Assembly: GCF_000684975.1 (NCBI RefSeq)
Contig: NZ_BAXZ01000005.1
Coordinates: 62,001 to 126,000, forward strand
Direction of reading: 5' to 3'
Source of the DNA: Paraburkholderia acidipaludis NBRC 101816
GTDB lineage: Bacteria; Pseudomonadota; Gammaproteobacteria; Burkholderiales; Burkholderiaceae
Length of the DNA stretch: 64,000 nucleotides
The notes below the pieces were generated by a model. The model did not search any database and was not told the origin of the DNA. It worked only from the letters and a program-made list of their open reading frames with translations. The translations under genes were made by a program, and so were the position numbers. Positions 24,296 to 32,065 of this stretch are shown here, piece after piece. How positions within the stretch are numbered: the stretch's first letter is position 1; each line of letters begins with the position of its first letter.

Positions 24296-24958
24296 ATGCG
24301 TTTGATCCTGTTGGGCGCCCCGGGCGCGGGCAAGGGAACCCAGGCAAGCTTCATCAAGGAAAAGTTCGGCATTCCGCAGATCTCGACCGGCGACATGCTG
24401 CGCGCGGCCGTGAAGGCCGGCACGCCGCTCGGCCTCGAGGCGAAGCGCTTCATGGACGCGGGCGAGCTCGTGACCGACGAACTGATCATCAATCTCGTGA
24501 AGGAGCGCCTTCAGGAAGCGGACTGCAAGAACGGCTATCTGTTCGACGGTTTCCCGCGCACGCTGCCGCAGGCCGAAGCCATGAAGCAGGCCGGCGTGCC
24601 GATCGACTACGTGCTCGAGATCGACGTGCCGTTCGACGAGATCATCACGCGCATGAGCGGTCGCCGCATGCATCCGGCATCGGGCCGCACCTACCACCTC
24701 AAGTTCAATCCGCCCAAGGTGGACATGACCGACGACGTGACGGGCGAGCCGCTCGTCCAGCGCGACGACGACAAGGAAGAGACCGTGCGCAAGCGTCTCG
24801 ACGTGTACGTCGCGCAAACGAAGCCGCTCATCGCCTACTACAGCGACTGGGCGAAGCGTGGCGCGGAAAACGGTCTGAAGGCGCCGGAATATCGCGCGAT
24901 CTCGGGCCTCGGCACCGTCGACGAAATTCGCGCGCGCGTGTTCGACGCGCTCAAGTAA
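24296..24958 (+). CDS. adk: Adenylate kinase
   Basis: 220 residues. It interconverts ATP and AMP with two ADP. The P-loop GAPGAGKGTQA sits at residues 7-17, the AMP-binding STGDMLRAAV and LFDGFPRTLPQAEAM follow, and the long LID domain (SGRRMHPASGRTYHLKFNPP to VQRDDDKEETVRKRL) is the non-zinc long form. The 283 bases upstream hold no gene; a CATAAT at 24041-24046 could be a -10 element, but I see no good -35. A strong hairpin with six T follows at 25066-25114. Confidence 0.97.
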   Translation: MRLILLGAPGAGKGTQASFIKEKFGIPQISTGDMLRAAVKAGTPLGLEAKRFMDAGELVTDELIINLVKERLQEADCKNGYLFDGFPRTLPQAEAMKQAGVPIDYVLEIDVPFDEIITRMSGRRMHPASGRTYHLKFNPPKVDMTDDVTGEPLVQRDDDKEETVRKRLDVYVAQTKPLIAYYSDWAKRGAENGLKAPEYRAISGLGTVDEIRARVFDALK

Positions 24959-25065
24959 GACCGTTCTCGCGTAGCGCCTCAAGTAGCACTTAGGCTGGCC
25001 AGCCGGAAAGAAACCGGCAAGGCCGGCTACCCCACTGCCGGCCTCGGATCATGCTGGTATGTCTG

Positions 25066-25114
25066 CGGGCCGGCCGGCGCCGCGCCATGAGCGCGACGCC
25101 GGGCGGCCCGTTTT
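25066..25114 (+). terminator. Intrinsic terminator downstream of adk
   Basis: CGGGCCGGCCGGC (25066-25078) pairs with GCCGGGCGGCCCG (25096-25108) with a single mismatch, followed by six T (25109-25114). An upstream hairpin AGGCCGGC/GCCGGCCT at 25020-25044 may help. Confidence 0.75.
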
Positions 25115-25166
25115 TTCGTGCACGCCGCCCGCACGACGACCATAACAAATGGAGCAGAGACACAGC

Positions 25167-25925
25167 ATGCAGATCCGCGACAACGTATTCATCATCACCG
25201 GCGGGGCCTCGGGCCTCGGTGCGGCCACGGCGCGCCTGATCGCCGCCGAAGGCGGCAAGGCCGTCATCGCCGACCTGAACGAGGAAGCCGGCAACGCGCT
25301 CGCGAAAGAGCTGGGCGGCGCGTTCGTGAAGTGCAACGTCGCGAGCGAAGAGGACGGCGCGCGCGCGGTCGCCGCCGCCACCGCGCTCGGCGCGCTGCAC
25401 GGCCTCGTCAATTGCGCGGGCATCGCGCCCGCCGTGAAGACGGTCGGCAAGGACGGCCCGCATCCGCTCGATGTGTTCGCGAAGACCATCTCGGTCAATC
25501 TGATCGGCACGTTCAACATGATCCGCCTCGCGGCCGCCGCCATGGCGCAGACCGCGCCCAACGAAGGCGGCGAGCGCGGCGTGATCGTCAATACGGCGTC
25601 GGTCGCGGCCTACGACGGCCAGATCGGCCAGGCGGCCTACGCGGCTTCGAAGGGCGGCGTGGTCGGCATGACCTTGCCGATCGCGCGCGACCTCTCGCGC
25701 AGCGGCATCCGCGTGATGACGATCGCCCCGGGCATCTTCGAAACGCCGATGTTGCTCGGCATGCCCAAGGAAGTCCAGGACGCGCTCGGCGCGATGGTCC
25801 CGTTCCCGTCGCGCCTCGGCAAGCCCGCGGAGTACGCGATGCTCGTCAAGCAGATCTTCGAGAATCCGATGCTCAACGGCGAGGTGATCCGCCTCGACGG
25901 CGCAATCCGCATGCAGCCGAAATAA
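25167..25925 (+). CDS. Short-chain dehydrogenase, 3-hydroxyacyl-CoA dehydrogenase type II-like
   Basis: 252 residues from the ATG at 25167 (MQIRDNVFIITGGASGLG); an ATG at 25149 gives six extra residues. It is a Rossmann fold with NAD-binding TGGASGLGAATARL, acidic ADLNEE after strand 2 (NAD preference), NCAG, the catalytic Ser in VNTASVAAYDGQIGQ and YAASKGG with the Tyr and Lys. The overall pattern (IAPGIFETPMLLGMPKE, GEVIRLDGAIRM) fits the HSD10-like family acting on 3-hydroxyacyl-CoA in fatty acid or branched-chain degradation. It stands alone between terminators. Confidence 0.88.
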   Translation: MQIRDNVFIITGGASGLGAATARLIAAEGGKAVIADLNEEAGNALAKELGGAFVKCNVASEEDGARAVAAATALGALHGLVNCAGIAPAVKTVGKDGPHPLDVFAKTISVNLIGTFNMIRLAAAAMAQTAPNEGGERGVIVNTASVAAYDGQIGQAAYAASKGGVVGMTLPIARDLSRSGIRVMTIAPGIFETPMLLGMPKEVQDALGAMVPFPSRLGKPAEYAMLVKQIFENPMLNGEVIRLDGAIRMQPK

Positions 25926-25939
25926 GCACGGCACGCCAG

Positions 25940-25978
25940 AAGCAAAAAGCCCACGCACAATGCGTGGGCTTTTTGCTT
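25940..25978. terminator. Bidirectional intrinsic terminator, 18-bp stem
   Basis: AAGCAAAAAGCCCACGCA (25940-25957) and its exact complement (25961-25978) flank the loop CAA, between the convergent dehydrogenase and SirB1-family genes. Confidence 0.93.
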
Positions 25979-25997
25979 CACGAACGGTTGGACGCGC

Positions 25998-26843
25998 TCA
26001 GCCCTGCTCGTTATCGAGCGTGCGCTGGCGCAGCTCCTGCAGTTGCGATTCGACCACTATGGCGTCTTCGGCATCGGGCCGCTCGTCGAGATAATGCTCA
26101 AGGTCTTCTAGCGCGGGGCGCAGGTAATCGAGCCGCGCATAGGCAAAGCCGCGATCGCGCACTTCCTCGATGCTATACGGCAGCAGGATCACGAGCCGCT
26201 GCTGGATGCCGAGCAGGCGCTCCCAGCGCTCCGTCTGCAAATAAATCGCCTTGAGATTGCGCAGCATGCGCGCGACGATCTCGCGGCGCGTGGCCGGCTC
26301 GAGCAGCACGCGCAACGTGCGCACGACCGAATCGCCGGCCTTCGCCACGTAAGGCTCCAGCAACTCCACCATATCGGATTCGGTCAGCCCGCGGCCCGTG
26401 GTGGGGTCGAACATCGCATCCCCGCCCGGCAGCGACGCGCGCAGCAGGAAATGGCCCGGAAACGACACGCCCCGCACCGGCAGCCCCAGTTGACCCGCAA
26501 TCTCCAGATAGAGCACCGCCAGCGAAATGGGAATGCCACGGCGGCGGCGCAGTACGGCGTTCAGGTGGCTGTTGTCGGGATCGTAGTAGTCGTTGAGATT
26601 GGCGGCGAAGCCGAATTCGCGGAAAAAGCATTGATTCAGGGCGGCGACGCGCTCGCGCACGTCGGCGTCTTCGGGCACGCGGCGGCGCGCACGCAGTGCC
26701 AGCTCGTCGATTTCCGCGAGCGTGCCTTGCAGATCGAGATCGGGGTACGCATCCTGAGCGATCGCGAGTGCCGCTTCGGTGAGCGGCAGGCTGTCGTCTT
26801 CGGCGACGAGCGCGCTGAAATAATCCAGTACCCGCGTGTTCAT
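25998..26843 (-). CDS. SirB1 family protein (transglutaminase-like fold plus TPR-like region)
   Basis: 281 residues from the ATG at 26843. The conserved SirB1 core reads LNDYYDPDNSHLNAVLRRRRG, then IPISLAVLYLEIAGQLGL, then FPGHFLLR (residues about 90-150), a transglutaminase-like fold without a clear catalytic Cys. The second half is helical (LRNLKAIYLQTERWERLLGIQ, then LEDLEHYLDERPDAEDA), resembling tetratricopeptide repeats. Function is not established. It begins five bases after the murJ stop, so the two are co-transcribed, a common arrangement in Burkholderiales. Confidence 0.88.
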   Translation of the reverse strand: MNTRVLDYFSALVAEDDSLPLTEAALAIAQDAYPDLDLQGTLAEIDELALRARRRVPEDADVRERVAALNQCFFREFGFAANLNDYYDPDNSHLNAVLRRRRGIPISLAVLYLEIAGQLGLPVRGVSFPGHFLLRASLPGGDAMFDPTTGRGLTESDMVELLEPYVAKAGDSVVRTLRVLLEPATRREIVARMLRNLKAIYLQTERWERLLGIQQRLVILLPYSIEEVRDRGFAYARLDYLRPALEDLEHYLDERPDAEDAIVVESQLQELRQRTLDNEQG

Positions 26844-26848
26844 CGTGA

Positions 26849-28399
26849 TCACTTCGCCCGCCTCTTGAAGTAAGCGTACTTGAAGCCCATCAACCACAGC
26901 ATACCGAAATATAGCGCTGCAAACAGCACGAGGCAGGCGCCGAGCAGCGCGATGCGCATGAAGGGTTCGTGGCGCAGGCCGATCCAGTCGTAGCTGATCG
27001 CGCACCAGTGCATCGTTCCTGCCAGCACGAGGCATGCCCCGAGCAATTGCACGAAAAACTTCGCCCAACCCGACGAGGGCATATAGATCCCGCGCCGGCG
27101 CAGGCCGATGAAGAGCAGCAGCGCGTTCATGCAGGCGCCGAGCCCGACCGAGAGCGTGAGGCCCGCGTGCGCGAAGACCGGCACGAAGATGTAGTTGCTG
27201 ACCTGGGTGGCGATGAGCACGCCCACGCCGATCTTCACAGGCGTCTTGATATCCTGGCGCGCGTAAAAGCCCGGCGCGAGGATCTTGATGAGAATGAGGC
27301 CGATGAGGCCCACGCCGTAGGCAGCAAGCGCACGGCCCGTCATGACGACCGAATTCGCATCGAACTTGCCGTAGTGGAACAGCGTTGCCGTGAGCGGCTC
27401 GGCGAAGAAGAACAGCGCGATCGCCGAAGGCGCGGCAAGCAGGAACGTCACGCGCAGCCCCCAGTCGAGCAGCGCCGAATACTCGTGAGGATCCGCATCG
27501 ACGTGCGCCTTGGAAAGGCTGGGCAGCAGGATCGTGCCGAGCGCCACGCCGAGCAGCGCGGTCGGGAACTCCATGAGCCGGTCGGCATAGTTGATCCACG
27601 AAACCGCACCCGCGCCGAGGCGCGATGCGATGTTCGTATTGATGATGAGGCTGATCTGCGCGACCGAGACCGCGAACATCGCCGGCACCATCTTCGCGAG
27701 CACGCGCTTCACGCCGCGATGCGCGAGCGCTTTGAGCGGATGCCAGCCGATGCGCGGCATCATGTCGATGCGCTTCAAGGCCGGCAGCTGGACGAGAAAC
27801 TGCAGCACGCCGCCGACGATCACGGCCCACGCGAGCGCATAGACCGGCTGCTTCATGTGCGGCGCGAAGAACACGGCCGCGACGATGAACGAGACGTTGA
27901 GCAGGACCGGCGCGAACGCCGGCAGCGAGAACTGCTTGTAGGTGTTCAGCACGCCCGACGCGAGCGACGTGAGCGAGATGAACACGATATAGGGGAACAT
28001 GATGCGCGTCATCGTGACGGCGAGCGGATACGCCTGCCCGTCGCTCTTGAGGCCCGAGGCCACGACCGTCACGACGACCGAGGCGCCGACGATGCCGAGC
28101 ACCGAGAGTATGGCGAGCACCCAGGCGAGCACGGTCGAGGTGGCGTCGACGAGGTCGCGCGTGGCATCATGCCCTTTCTGGTTCTTGAACTCCGCGAGGA
28201 TCGGCACGAATGCCTGGGAGAATGCCCCCTCCGCCGAGATCCGGCGCAGGAGGTTGGGAATGCGGAACGCAACGTAGAAGGCGTCGGTGAACTGACTCGC
28301 GCCGAACGCGCGGGCAATCAGCGTTTCACGGGCCAGACCGGTCACGCGCGACAGCAGCGTGAAGCCGCTGACCGTCAGCAGGGCTCGGAATAGATTCAT
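26849..28399 (-). CDS. murJ: Lipid II flippase
   Basis: 516 residues with about 14 membrane segments. MurJ flips the peptidoglycan precursor lipid II across the cytoplasmic membrane. The start MNLFRALLTVSGFTLLSRVTG and the following GLARETLIARAFGAS, AFRIPNLLRRISAEGAFSQAFVP and FPYIVFISL are diagnostic, as is SWINYADRLMEFPTALLGVALGTILLP (read in parts). A TATAAT lies on the minus strand at 28414-28409, so transcription could start only a few bases before the ATG. SirB1 follows in the same operon. Confidence 0.96.
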   Translation of the reverse strand: MNLFRALLTVSGFTLLSRVTGLARETLIARAFGASQFTDAFYVAFRIPNLLRRISAEGAFSQAFVPILAEFKNQKGHDATRDLVDATSTVLAWVLAILSVLGIVGASVVVTVVASGLKSDGQAYPLAVTMTRIMFPYIVFISLTSLASGVLNTYKQFSLPAFAPVLLNVSFIVAAVFFAPHMKQPVYALAWAVIVGGVLQFLVQLPALKRIDMMPRIGWHPLKALAHRGVKRVLAKMVPAMFAVSVAQISLIINTNIASRLGAGAVSWINYADRLMEFPTALLGVALGTILLPSLSKAHVDADPHEYSALLDWGLRVTFLLAAPSAIALFFFAEPLTATLFHYGKFDANSVVMTGRALAAYGVGLIGLILIKILAPGFYARQDIKTPVKIGVGVLIATQVSNYIFVPVFAHAGLTLSVGLGACMNALLLFIGLRRRGIYMPSSGWAKFFVQLLGACLVLAGTMHWCAISYDWIGLRHEPFMRIALLGACLVLFAALYFGMLWLMGFKYAYFKRRAK

Positions 28400-28946
28400 G
28401 GGGCGCTTATTATACGGGTGTCGCGAAATCGGCCGGGTTGTGCTGCGGCCATACTTCGCCTCTTTGTGATCTGCGACGATCCGCGAATCTGACCATGCGC
28501 AGAAGTCGGCGTTCGGTTACGAATGCATAAATCCGATCGGATTGCGAACCGGCGGAACGCCGCGATCAAGCCCTTTTTCCTGCCTCGATACTCCACGCGA
28601 GCCCGCACATATAAAGCAGGGCGATTGCCACGCCCATGATCTTGTTGCTATAATCGTCGATTCTTGGTCTTTCTTAGATCTAGAAACCGCGTCTTGGAAA
28701 GAAAGCGGAAACGGGCTGTCGGCAAACGTCATGTGATCTGGCCGCCCTTTTCGACTTTGGCACAAAAGGCGCAGCCGGCGGACTGCGCGCATTCATGGTG
28801 CAGTCTGGGCGCAGTGAAGGCGCCACCGGCAAATACCGTTTTGCGCTTTTGGGCATCGGTCCCGGAAGCTCAAATCCAGGCAAGGAGCGTAGTCTGGCCC
28901 GACTCGATGTCGGCGGGCTTACGCTCTGAAAACTCAAGGAATCGTA
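28400..28946. other. 547-base divergent region between murJ and rpsT
   Basis: No credible gene. On the minus side a TATAAT hexamer at 28414-28409 lies ten bases from the murJ start. On the plus side is the strong rpsT promoter at 28625-28654, which leaves an rpsT leader of about 285 bases whose content I cannot assign. Confidence 0.5.
28625..28654 (+). promoter_or_regulatory. Sigma-70 promoter for rpsT
   Basis: TTGCCA (28625-28630), 18-base spacer, TATAAT (28649-28654). Transcription would start near 28661, about 285 bases before the rpsT start codon. Confidence 0.65.
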
Positions 28947-29210
28947 ATGGCAAACTCCGCACAAGCACGCAAGCGTGCCCGTCAGGCCTCGAAGGCAAAC
29001 TCGCACAACTCGGCGCTGCGCTCGAAGTTCCGCACCGCTATCAAGGCTGTCCGCAAGGCAATCGACGCCGGCGACAAGGCAGCGGCCGCAGAAATTCTGA
29101 AGGCTTCGGCAAAGACGCTCGACATCATCGCCGACAAGAAGATCGTTCACAAGAACAAGGCCGCTCGCAACAAGAGCCGCCTCGCCGCCGCCGTCAAGGC
29201 CATGCAGTAA
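28947..29210 (+). CDS. rpsT: 30S ribosomal protein S20
   Basis: 87 residues, very basic, with the diagnostic start MANSAQARKRARQASKANSH and the helical KIVHKNKAARNKSRLAAAVK near the end. S20 binds 16S rRNA in the small subunit. It is monocistronic, with a strong promoter 320 bases upstream and a terminator 53 bases downstream. S20 represses its own translation in E. coli, and the long leader here could serve a similar purpose (inference). Confidence 0.97.
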   Translation: MANSAQARKRARQASKANSHNSALRSKFRTAIKAVRKAIDAGDKAAAAEILKASAKTLDIIADKKIVHKNKAARNKSRLAAAVKAMQ

Positions 29211-29262
29211 GCGATACGGAAAGCGCGCCGCCACGGCCGCTTCCTGTTTCCACTGCAGCACG

Positions 29263-29286
29263 AAAAACCCGCTCCGGCGGGTTTTT
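29263..29286 (+). terminator. Intrinsic terminator of rpsT
   Basis: AAAAACCCGC (29263-29272) and GCGGGTTTTT (29277-29286) form a 10-bp stem with loop TCCG, followed by further T residues. Confidence 0.92.
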
Positions 29287-29362
29287 TTGTTTTTGCGCGG
29301 CTTGTGCCTGCAAGTCATACGCTCGCAAGGCGAACGTCGAGGCAGACGCCAAGGCGGACGTA

Positions 29363-29385
29363 AAAAAACCCGCCGTGGCGGGTTG
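29363..29385 (-). terminator. Intrinsic terminator of the DUF3579 gene
   Basis: On the minus strand AACCCGCC (29385-29378) pairs with GGCGGGTT (29375-29368) around AC, then a run of seven T to 29363. It is 20 bases past the DUF3579 stop. Confidence 0.85.
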
Positions 29386-29404
29386 CGTCATTCTGCTGCG
29401 AGAA

Positions 29405-29752
29405 TCAGCTTCCGCCGCCCTGCTGGGTCGGATGATCGTGCGGCAGCTCGCACGCCTCGGTCACGAGCAGGTCGTTGTCCTTGGCGAAATTCATCACGAA
29501 GTTGAATGCCATCGGCTCGATGTCTTTCAGCCGCGAATCGAGGATCACGCACTTCAGGTCGCCGATCATCGTCGGCCGGACATACAGCGAGTACCGCAGA
29601 TAGGCATTCGGCCCCCGCGCGTTCGCCGACGCCTTCGGACCGAAGCTCGACATCACGCCCGCGAGGCGTTCCGACCAGTCGCTGGGGCGAAAGGTCTTTC
29701 CGTTCGAGGTGACGCCTTGAATGAAGTATTCGGTTGGGGCTTCGTCGGCCAT
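29405..29752 (-). CDS. DUF3579 family protein
   Basis: 115 residues from the ATG at 29752 (MADEAPTEYFIQGVTSNGKTFRPSDW). The internal pattern WSERLAGVMSSFG, YLRYSLYVRPTMIGDLKCVIL and EPMAFNFVMNFAKDNDLLV identifies DUF3579, a small soluble betaproteobacterial family often found next to argF and related genes. No signal peptide or catalytic motif is evident. It is divergent from argF, separated by 356 bases. Role unknown. Confidence 0.85.
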   Translation of the reverse strand: MADEAPTEYFIQGVTSNGKTFRPSDWSERLAGVMSSFGPKASANARGPNAYLRYSLYVRPTMIGDLKCVILDSRLKDIEPMAFNFVMNFAKDNDLLVTEACELPHDHPTQQGGGS

Positions 29753-30108
29753 GTACGGTACCTGTGTGGCGGCACGCTCGCGTCACCCACGAGTTGCCGG
29801 CGGGATGCGGGTCACGGGCTTCCGGCCTGCGTACAGGCTCGCTATCGTGCCTGAGAGAAAACCCCGCGATTATAGCCTGGCAGGGGTCTTTCCGCACCGC
29901 ACACAAGCCGCTCCGGCGAGTGTCCTCCGCCTCCGAAATACCGCCCCGACGGCAAAGCGCCTGGCCCTGCCCTACCCCCCGCACGACTTTCGGACGACTC
30001 GTCAAATCCGGCAAAATCCTTTATGCTGCATCGACTTACCACCAACCGCAGCGGCGTCGCCGGCCCATCCTGCAGTTCCGAGGCCGGATCCGGCGCCGCT
30101 TTCGTTTC
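29753..30108. other. 356-base divergent region between DUF3579 and argF
   Basis: No credible gene; an upstream in-frame extension of argF covers it but begins far before the conserved ArgF start. I see no convincing promoter pair or operator. TTTATGCT near 30020 could be a weak -10 region for argF. Confidence 0.4.
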
Positions 30109-31038
30109 ATGACCTCCCGGACCCTACGCCATTACCTGCAGTTCAAGGATTTCTCTCTTGAAGATTATGAATATGTGCTCGAGCGTGCCCGCATCCTCAA
30201 GCGCAAATTCAAGAACTACGAGACGTATCATCCGCTGCACGATCGCACGCTCGCGATGATCTTCGAGAAGAACTCCACGCGTACGCGGCTCTCGTTCGAA
30301 GCCGGCATCTTCCAGCTCGGCGGCCATGCCGTGTTCATGAACACGCGCGACACGCAGCTCGGCCGCGGCGAGCCTATCGAAGACGCGGCCCAGGTGATCT
30401 CGCGCATGGTCGACATCATCATGATCCGCACGTTCGGCCAGGACATTCTCACGCGCTTCGCCGAGAACTCGCGCGTGCCGGTCATCAATGGCCTGACGAA
30501 CGAATACCACCCCTGCCAGGTGCTGGCCGACATCTTCACGTACTACGAGCATCGCGGCCCGATCCGCGGCAAGACGGTCGCCTGGGTCGGCGACGCGAAC
30601 AACATGCTCTACACGTGGATCGAGGCGGCACAGATTCTGGAATTCAAGCTGACCATCTCGACGCCGCCGGGCTACCCGCTCGACGCGGCGCTCGTCGCGG
30701 AAGAAAGCAAGCCGTTCTTCGAAGTGTTCGAGGATCCGCACGCGGCCTGCGCAGGCGCCGACCTCGTCACCACCGACGTCTGGACGAGCATGGGCTTCGA
30801 AGCCGAGAACGAGGCGCGCAAGAAGGCGTTCGCCGACTGGTGCGTCGACGCCGAGATGATGGCGCTCGCCAAACCCGACGCCCTCTTCATGCACTGCCTG
30901 CCCGCCCACCGCGGCGAAGAAGTCAGCGCGGAAGTGATCGACGGACCGCAAAGCGTGGTGTGGGACGAGGCGGAAAACCGTCTGCACGTCCAGAAGGCGT
31001 TGATGGAGTTCCTGCTGCTCGGTCGCCTGAACCACTGA
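30109..31038 (+). CDS. argF: Ornithine carbamoyltransferase
   Basis: 309 residues from the ATG at 30109 (MTSRTLRHYLQFKDFSLED). It makes citrulline from ornithine and carbamoyl phosphate in arginine synthesis. The carbamoyl-phosphate site reads FEKNSTRTRLSFE, with HPCQVLADIFTYYE, the ornithine site region (VTTDVWTSMG) and the Cys loop MHCLPAHRGEEV near the C-terminus. Length and motifs are standard for the anabolic enzyme. The other arginine genes are not in the window. Confidence 0.97.
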   Translation: MTSRTLRHYLQFKDFSLEDYEYVLERARILKRKFKNYETYHPLHDRTLAMIFEKNSTRTRLSFEAGIFQLGGHAVFMNTRDTQLGRGEPIEDAAQVISRMVDIIMIRTFGQDILTRFAENSRVPVINGLTNEYHPCQVLADIFTYYEHRGPIRGKTVAWVGDANNMLYTWIEAAQILEFKLTISTPPGYPLDAALVAEESKPFFEVFEDPHAACAGADLVTTDVWTSMGFEAENEARKKAFADWCVDAEMMALAKPDALFMHCLPAHRGEEVSAEVIDGPQSVVWDEAENRLHVQKALMEFLLLGRLNH

Positions 31039-31104
31039 GTCCGGCCGCGTCTGCGGGCCATTCGTCGGAACGTCCAAAGGGGCTTCAAGCCTCCTTCTCA
31101 TTAC

Positions 31105-31130
31105 AATGCCGGGACAATCTTCCCGGCATT
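31105..31130. terminator. Hairpin between argF and the IclR gene
   Basis: AATGCCGGGA (31105-31114) and TCCCGGCATT (31121-31130) form a 10-bp perfect stem with a six-base loop between convergent genes. T-runs are weak on both sides. Confidence 0.65.
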
Positions 31131-31149
31131 GCTCATTTCTATGCGAGGC

Positions 31150-31968
31150 TCAGGCCGCGGCGCCTGAAGCTGTCTCCCCCAGCCGCCGCGCCAGCGACTT
31201 GAGCAGCGGCGCTACGCGCTCGCGAAACACGTCCGGTCCCATCGACGACGCCGGTCCGCTGCAGCTCAACACGAGCCAGCGGCGCTCGCGCGGCTCGCGA
31301 AACGGCACCGCAACGGCGTTCACGTCGTCGTGCCAGTCGCGAAACGAGTAGCAGCAGCCCTCTTTCGCGAATATCCCGATCTCATGCTGCGCGGCCTCCA
31401 CCTGCGCCGGACCTTCCGCGCCCGCCGCTTTCCCCAGCTCGGCCAGCAGCGCCGCACGCACATCGGGCGGCTGAACCGCCAGATACGCGCGGCCCATCGA
31501 ACTCGTCAGCATCGACAGACGCGAACCCGAAGCCAGACCGAGCGTGAGCGCGGTCTCGCTGCGGATCGTTTCCAGATAGATCATCTCGAGCCCGTCACGG
31601 CAACCGAGCGACACCGCCGCCCCCACCTCGCGCGCGAAGGCCCGCAGGTGCGGTCGCGCAAGCTCGAGAACGTCGGTGTTCGAGAGCATCGTGAAGCCGA
31701 GCGAGAGCACGCCCGCATCGAGCGCGTACTTGCCGAGCGCCTCATCGAAGCGCAGATAGCCGAGCACGGTGAGCGTGTACGCGAGCCGGTTCACGGTGGC
31801 CTTCGGCAGCCCGGTGCGCGCGACGAAATCGCGGTTGCCAAGCAGCGTTTCGCCGGGGCGGAACGCGCGCAGCAATTCGAGGCCGCGCGCGAGCGCGACG
31901 ACGAACTTGCGCTCGTCGATCTCGCCATCGGGCAGCGAGCCGGATAAGGGGAATCCAGATGCAGACAT
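31150..31968 (-). CDS. IclR family transcriptional regulator
   Basis: 272 residues. Residues about 22-85 are the IclR winged helix (ALARGLELLRAFRPGETLLGN, then RTGLPKATVNRLAYTLTVLGYLR). Residues 100-265 are the GAF-like effector domain (LARPHLRAFAREVGAAVSLG, TSSMGRAYLA, GCCYSFRDWHDDVNAVAVPF). It is divergent from the glutaryl-CoA dehydrogenase gene with a 17-base perfect palindrome between them, so it most likely regulates gcdH, with a lysine, tryptophan or glutarate catabolite as effector (inference). Confidence 0.9.
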   Translation of the reverse strand: MSASGFPLSGSLPDGEIDERKFVVALARGLELLRAFRPGETLLGNRDFVARTGLPKATVNRLAYTLTVLGYLRFDEALGKYALDAGVLSLGFTMLSNTDVLELARPHLRAFAREVGAAVSLGCRDGLEMIYLETIRSETALTLGLASGSRLSMLTSSMGRAYLAVQPPDVRAALLAELGKAAGAEGPAQVEAAQHEIGIFAKEGCCYSFRDWHDDVNAVAVPFREPRERRWLVLSCSGPASSMGPDVFRERVAPLLKSLARRLGETASGAAA

Positions 31969-32009
31969 AGGCGCGTAGGTGATACACTGGAGTCAATTTG
32001 CAAAACATT

Positions 32010-32026
32010 GTTCCGCATTGCGGAAC
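32010..32026. promoter_or_regulatory. Perfect palindrome, probable IclR operator
   Basis: GTTCCGCA-T-TGCGGAAC: two eight-base arms around one central base, 40 bases before the gcdH start and 42 bases before the IclR start. Its size and form fit known IclR-family operators. Confidence 0.7.
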
Positions 32027-32065
32027 TCTTGTCAAGTACAGATTCCCCTTTGGAGGAGAGACATC

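Noticed and set aside
26969..28393. Long open frame antisense to murJ
   Set aside because: Arg/His/Glu-rich low-sense product opposite a clear murJ; typical GC-rich shadow frame. Similar long antisense frames at 2535-4868, 11319-13304, 31742-33232, 44538-46493, 55821-57521 and 59246-61003 were rejected for the same reason.
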